NCBI RefSeq assembly: GCF_008119665.1
Contig: NZ_CP043046.1
Span: forward strand, 2,542,001 to 2,606,000
DNA from: Pigmentiphaga aceris
GTDB lineage: Bacteria; Pseudomonadota; Gammaproteobacteria; Burkholderiales; Burkholderiaceae_B
Direction of reading: 5' to 3'
DNA length: 64,000 nt
Made by a program: the position numbers and the translations under genes. Of the stretch, positions 62,530-64,000 are shown one piece after another. Under the pieces are notes generated by a model. That model saw only the letters and a program-made list of their open reading frames with translations, was not told where the DNA came from and searched no databases. Numbering within the stretch: position 1 is the first letter of the stretch; the number at the start of each line of letters is the position of its first letter.

Positions 62530-63476
62530 ACGCCCCGCATGATTTCCCGCAAGACGCGGTGACCCAACGCCAGCCAGGCACGCCCTGGTCGGAGCCTGCC
62601 GACACCGGCTCCGAGATCAACTTTGCATACCTGGACGAACGCACCAAGCGCATGATCCGCCGCGCCATCCTGAAAGCCGTGGCGATCCCCGGTTATCAAG
62701 TGCCGTTCGGCTCGCGCGAGATGCCCTTGCCCTATGGCTGGGGCACGGGCGGCATTCAGGTGACGGCGTCTGTCATCGGTCCGCAGGATGTGTTGAAGGT
62801 CATCGACCAAGGCTCCGACGACACGGTCAATGCGGTCAACATCCGCAGGTTCTTCGAGCGCACCACGGGCGTGGAAACCACCACCGTGACTGAAGCTGCC
62901 ACGCTGATCCAGACGCGTCACCGCATTCCGGAAACGCCGCTTGCCGAAGGCCAGGTGCTGGTCTATCAAGTGCCGATGCCCGAGCCGATGCAGAAGCTGG
63001 AACCGCGCGAAACCGAAACCCGCACGCTGCACGGCCTGGCCGAATACGGCCTGATGCACGTGAAGCTGTACGAGGACATCGCGCGCTACGGCCACATTGC
63101 CACCACCTACGATTATCCGGTGCTGGTGAACCATCGCTACGTGATGTCGCCGTCGCCGATCCCCAAATTCGACAACCCCAAGATGCACATGAACCCGGCG
63201 CTGCAGTTGTTCGGTGCCGGCCGTGAAAAGCGCATCTACGCCGTGCCGCCGTACACCGCCGTGGAAAGCCTTGGCTTCGAAGACCACCCCTTCGAGGTAC
63301 AGCGCTGGGACGTACCCTGCGCCATCTGCGGATCGACCGAGAGTTTCCTGGACGAGATCGTGACCGACGACGCCGGCACTCGCATGCACGTGTGCTCGGA
63401 TTCGCATTACTGCCAGTCGCGTCCGCCGGTGCCGGACTTGGTCGACATACCTCGCGCCGTGCCGGGGATCGCATGA
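62526..63476 (+). CDS. phnJ: Alpha-D-ribose 1-methylphosphonate 5-phosphate C-P lyase PhnJ
   Basis: A 316-residue radical-SAM enzyme that cleaves the C-P bond. It opens with FAYLDERTKRMIRRAILKA. The four cysteines of the cluster and active site are in CAICGSTESFLDE and VCSDSHYCQSR. Length is a little above the E. coli enzyme because of an N-terminal extension of ~25 residues. It overlaps the acetyltransferase gene by ATGA, where phnK would be expected. Confidence 0.97.
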   Translation: MNAPHDFPQDAVTQRQPGTPWSEPADTGSEINFAYLDERTKRMIRRAILKAVAIPGYQVPFGSREMPLPYGWGTGGIQVTASVIGPQDVLKVIDQGSDDTVNAVNIRRFFERTTGVETTTVTEAATLIQTRHRIPETPLAEGQVLVYQVPMPEPMQKLEPRETETRTLHGLAEYGLMHVKLYEDIARYGHIATTYDYPVLVNHRYVMSPSPIPKFDNPKMHMNPALQLFGAGREKRIYAVPPYTAVESLGFEDHPFEVQRWDVPCAICGSTESFLDEIVTDDAGTRMHVCSDSHYCQSRPPVPDLVDIPRAVPGIA

Positions 63477-63946
63477 GCGCCGTCGACGTTTCCCAAGACA
63501 TCGCCGCGCTCACACTGCGCGTGGCCAACCCCGCCGACTTGCCCGCCGTGCTGGGTTTGTACGCGCAGCCCGGTATGGACGACGAGACGCTGAGCGTCAC
63601 GCAAGCCGAGTTCGTGCTGGCGGAGTTTTCACGCTACCCCAGCTACCGCTTGTTCGTGGCTTGCGAGGCCGACGGCAGCATTGTTGGCACCTACGCACTG
63701 CTGATCATGCACAACCTTGCGCATAACGGCGCACCATCGGCCGTGGTCGAAGATGTGGTGGTGATCGCCGGACGGCGCGGGCAGGGCATCGGTCGTCAGA
63801 TGATGGCCCATGCGATTGCCGAGGCACGTGTGGCGGGTTGCTACAAGCTGGCGCTGTCGTCCAACGCCAAACGCGTGGGCGCACATGCCTTCTACGAATC
63901 GCTCGGCTTTGCGCAGCATGGCCTGAGTTTTGTGATCGAGCCTTGA
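63473..63946 (+). CDS. GNAT-family N-acetyltransferase in the phn operon
   Basis: A 157-residue GNAT protein; ATG 63473 overlaps the phnJ stop by ATGA. The acetyl-CoA loop is VVIAGRRGQGIGRQMMAHA, preceded by the strand SAVVEDVVV and followed by CYKLALSSNAKRVGAHAFYESLGF. It could acetylate aminoalkylphosphonates like PhnO, but similarity to PhnO itself is only that of the fold. Its insertion between phnJ and the following gene indicates a role in phosphonate use. Confidence 0.85.
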   Translation: MSAVDVSQDIAALTLRVANPADLPAVLGLYAQPGMDDETLSVTQAEFVLAEFSRYPSYRLFVACEADGSIVGTYALLIMHNLAHNGAPSAVVEDVVVIAGRRGQGIGRQMMAHAIAEARVAGCYKLALSSNAKRVGAHAFYESLGFAQHGLSFVIEP

Positions 63947-63960
63947 TAGGGGCCAGCCGA

Positions 63961-64000
63961 TGAATTCTCTGAAGCAGTCGATGACGGCGTCCGGTACCAG
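63961..64000 (+). CDS. Start of a further gene in the phn operon, truncated by the window
   Basis: ATG 63961 lies 14 bases after the acetyltransferase stop, behind TAGGGGCC. Only 13 codons are visible (MNSLKQSMTASGT), too few to identify. By operon convention phnK, an ABC-type ATPase, is expected here; this is inference. Confidence 0.5.

Overview
The window reads as chromosomal DNA of a GC-rich betaproteobacterium, most likely Burkholderiales and probably Alcaligenaceae (Bordetella/Achromobacter type). This is inferred from the smpB / ratA-rnfH-guaB-guaA order, a Bug-type tricarboxylate-transporter binding protein beside a CoA-transferase, an ExaC aldehyde dehydrogenase with its DUF779 partner under a sigma-54 regulator, and a C-P lyase operon headed by phnF. 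No rRNA, tRNA or CRISPR array was recognised.

Layout. 1-5.4 kb: the 3' end of a GMC oxidoreductase, an internally deleted 2-hydroxyacid dehydrogenase, a cyclic-nucleotide-binding/thioredoxin-reductase-like fusion, and an exported pair (small outer-membrane-like protein plus subtilase). 5.4-8.3 kb: PH-domain protein, NfeD/QmcA membrane pair and tag. 8.2-13 kb: sigma-54 activator divergent from exaC and DUF779. 13.3-15.9 kb: flavin oxidase, haloacid dehalogenase, FlhE-like protein. 15.9-20.4 kb: conserved core (smpB, ratA, rnfH, guaB, guaA).

20.5-25.9 kb is an accessory region next to the guaA 3' end, a known integration hotspot for genomic islands. It holds an integrase stub, two decayed ssb copies, a decayed conjugative-element gene and a MazG-like stub on the minus strand. 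Interleaved intact plus-strand genes include two proteins of unknown function, a HIT/HNH pair and an exported protein. 26-32.6 kb: chemotaxis receptor, then a LysR-controlled CoA-transferase/MaoC/class II aldolase/Bug operon. 32.7-33.9 kb: XRE/AbiEii-type toxin-antitoxin pair with a candidate operator. 34-38.9 kb: msrA/msrB, DUF3253, LysR with nmrA-ataL, and panE-like reductase.

39-42.4 kb: minus-strand trio with a YaaW-like hydrophobic-hairpin protein, then two lipoproteins. 42.6-45.6 kb: a light-repair operon (DUF2256, DASH cryptochrome, Fe-S photolyase). 45.7-53.7 kb: IclR regulator divergent from a polyamine-type ABC transporter fused in one operon with a three-subunit amine/opine-type dehydrogenase. 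53.7-55.6 kb: two inverted copies of a ~387-bp repeat with 29-bp hairpins bracketing an AT-rich segment that carries a GFA-family gene behind a perfect LexA-like box. 55.6-57.3 kb: Lrp regulator divergent from an acetylpolyamine-amidohydrolase-like gene. 57.5-64 kb: phosphonate degradation, with phnF-DUF1045-phnN facing phnGHIJ, an acetyltransferase and the start of a further gene.

The points most worth checking are the LexA-box GFA cassette between covarying hairpin repeats, the eroded guaA island with its HIT/HNH pair, the YaaW-like trio, and the 21-bp-phased TGACACA sites upstream of exaC.
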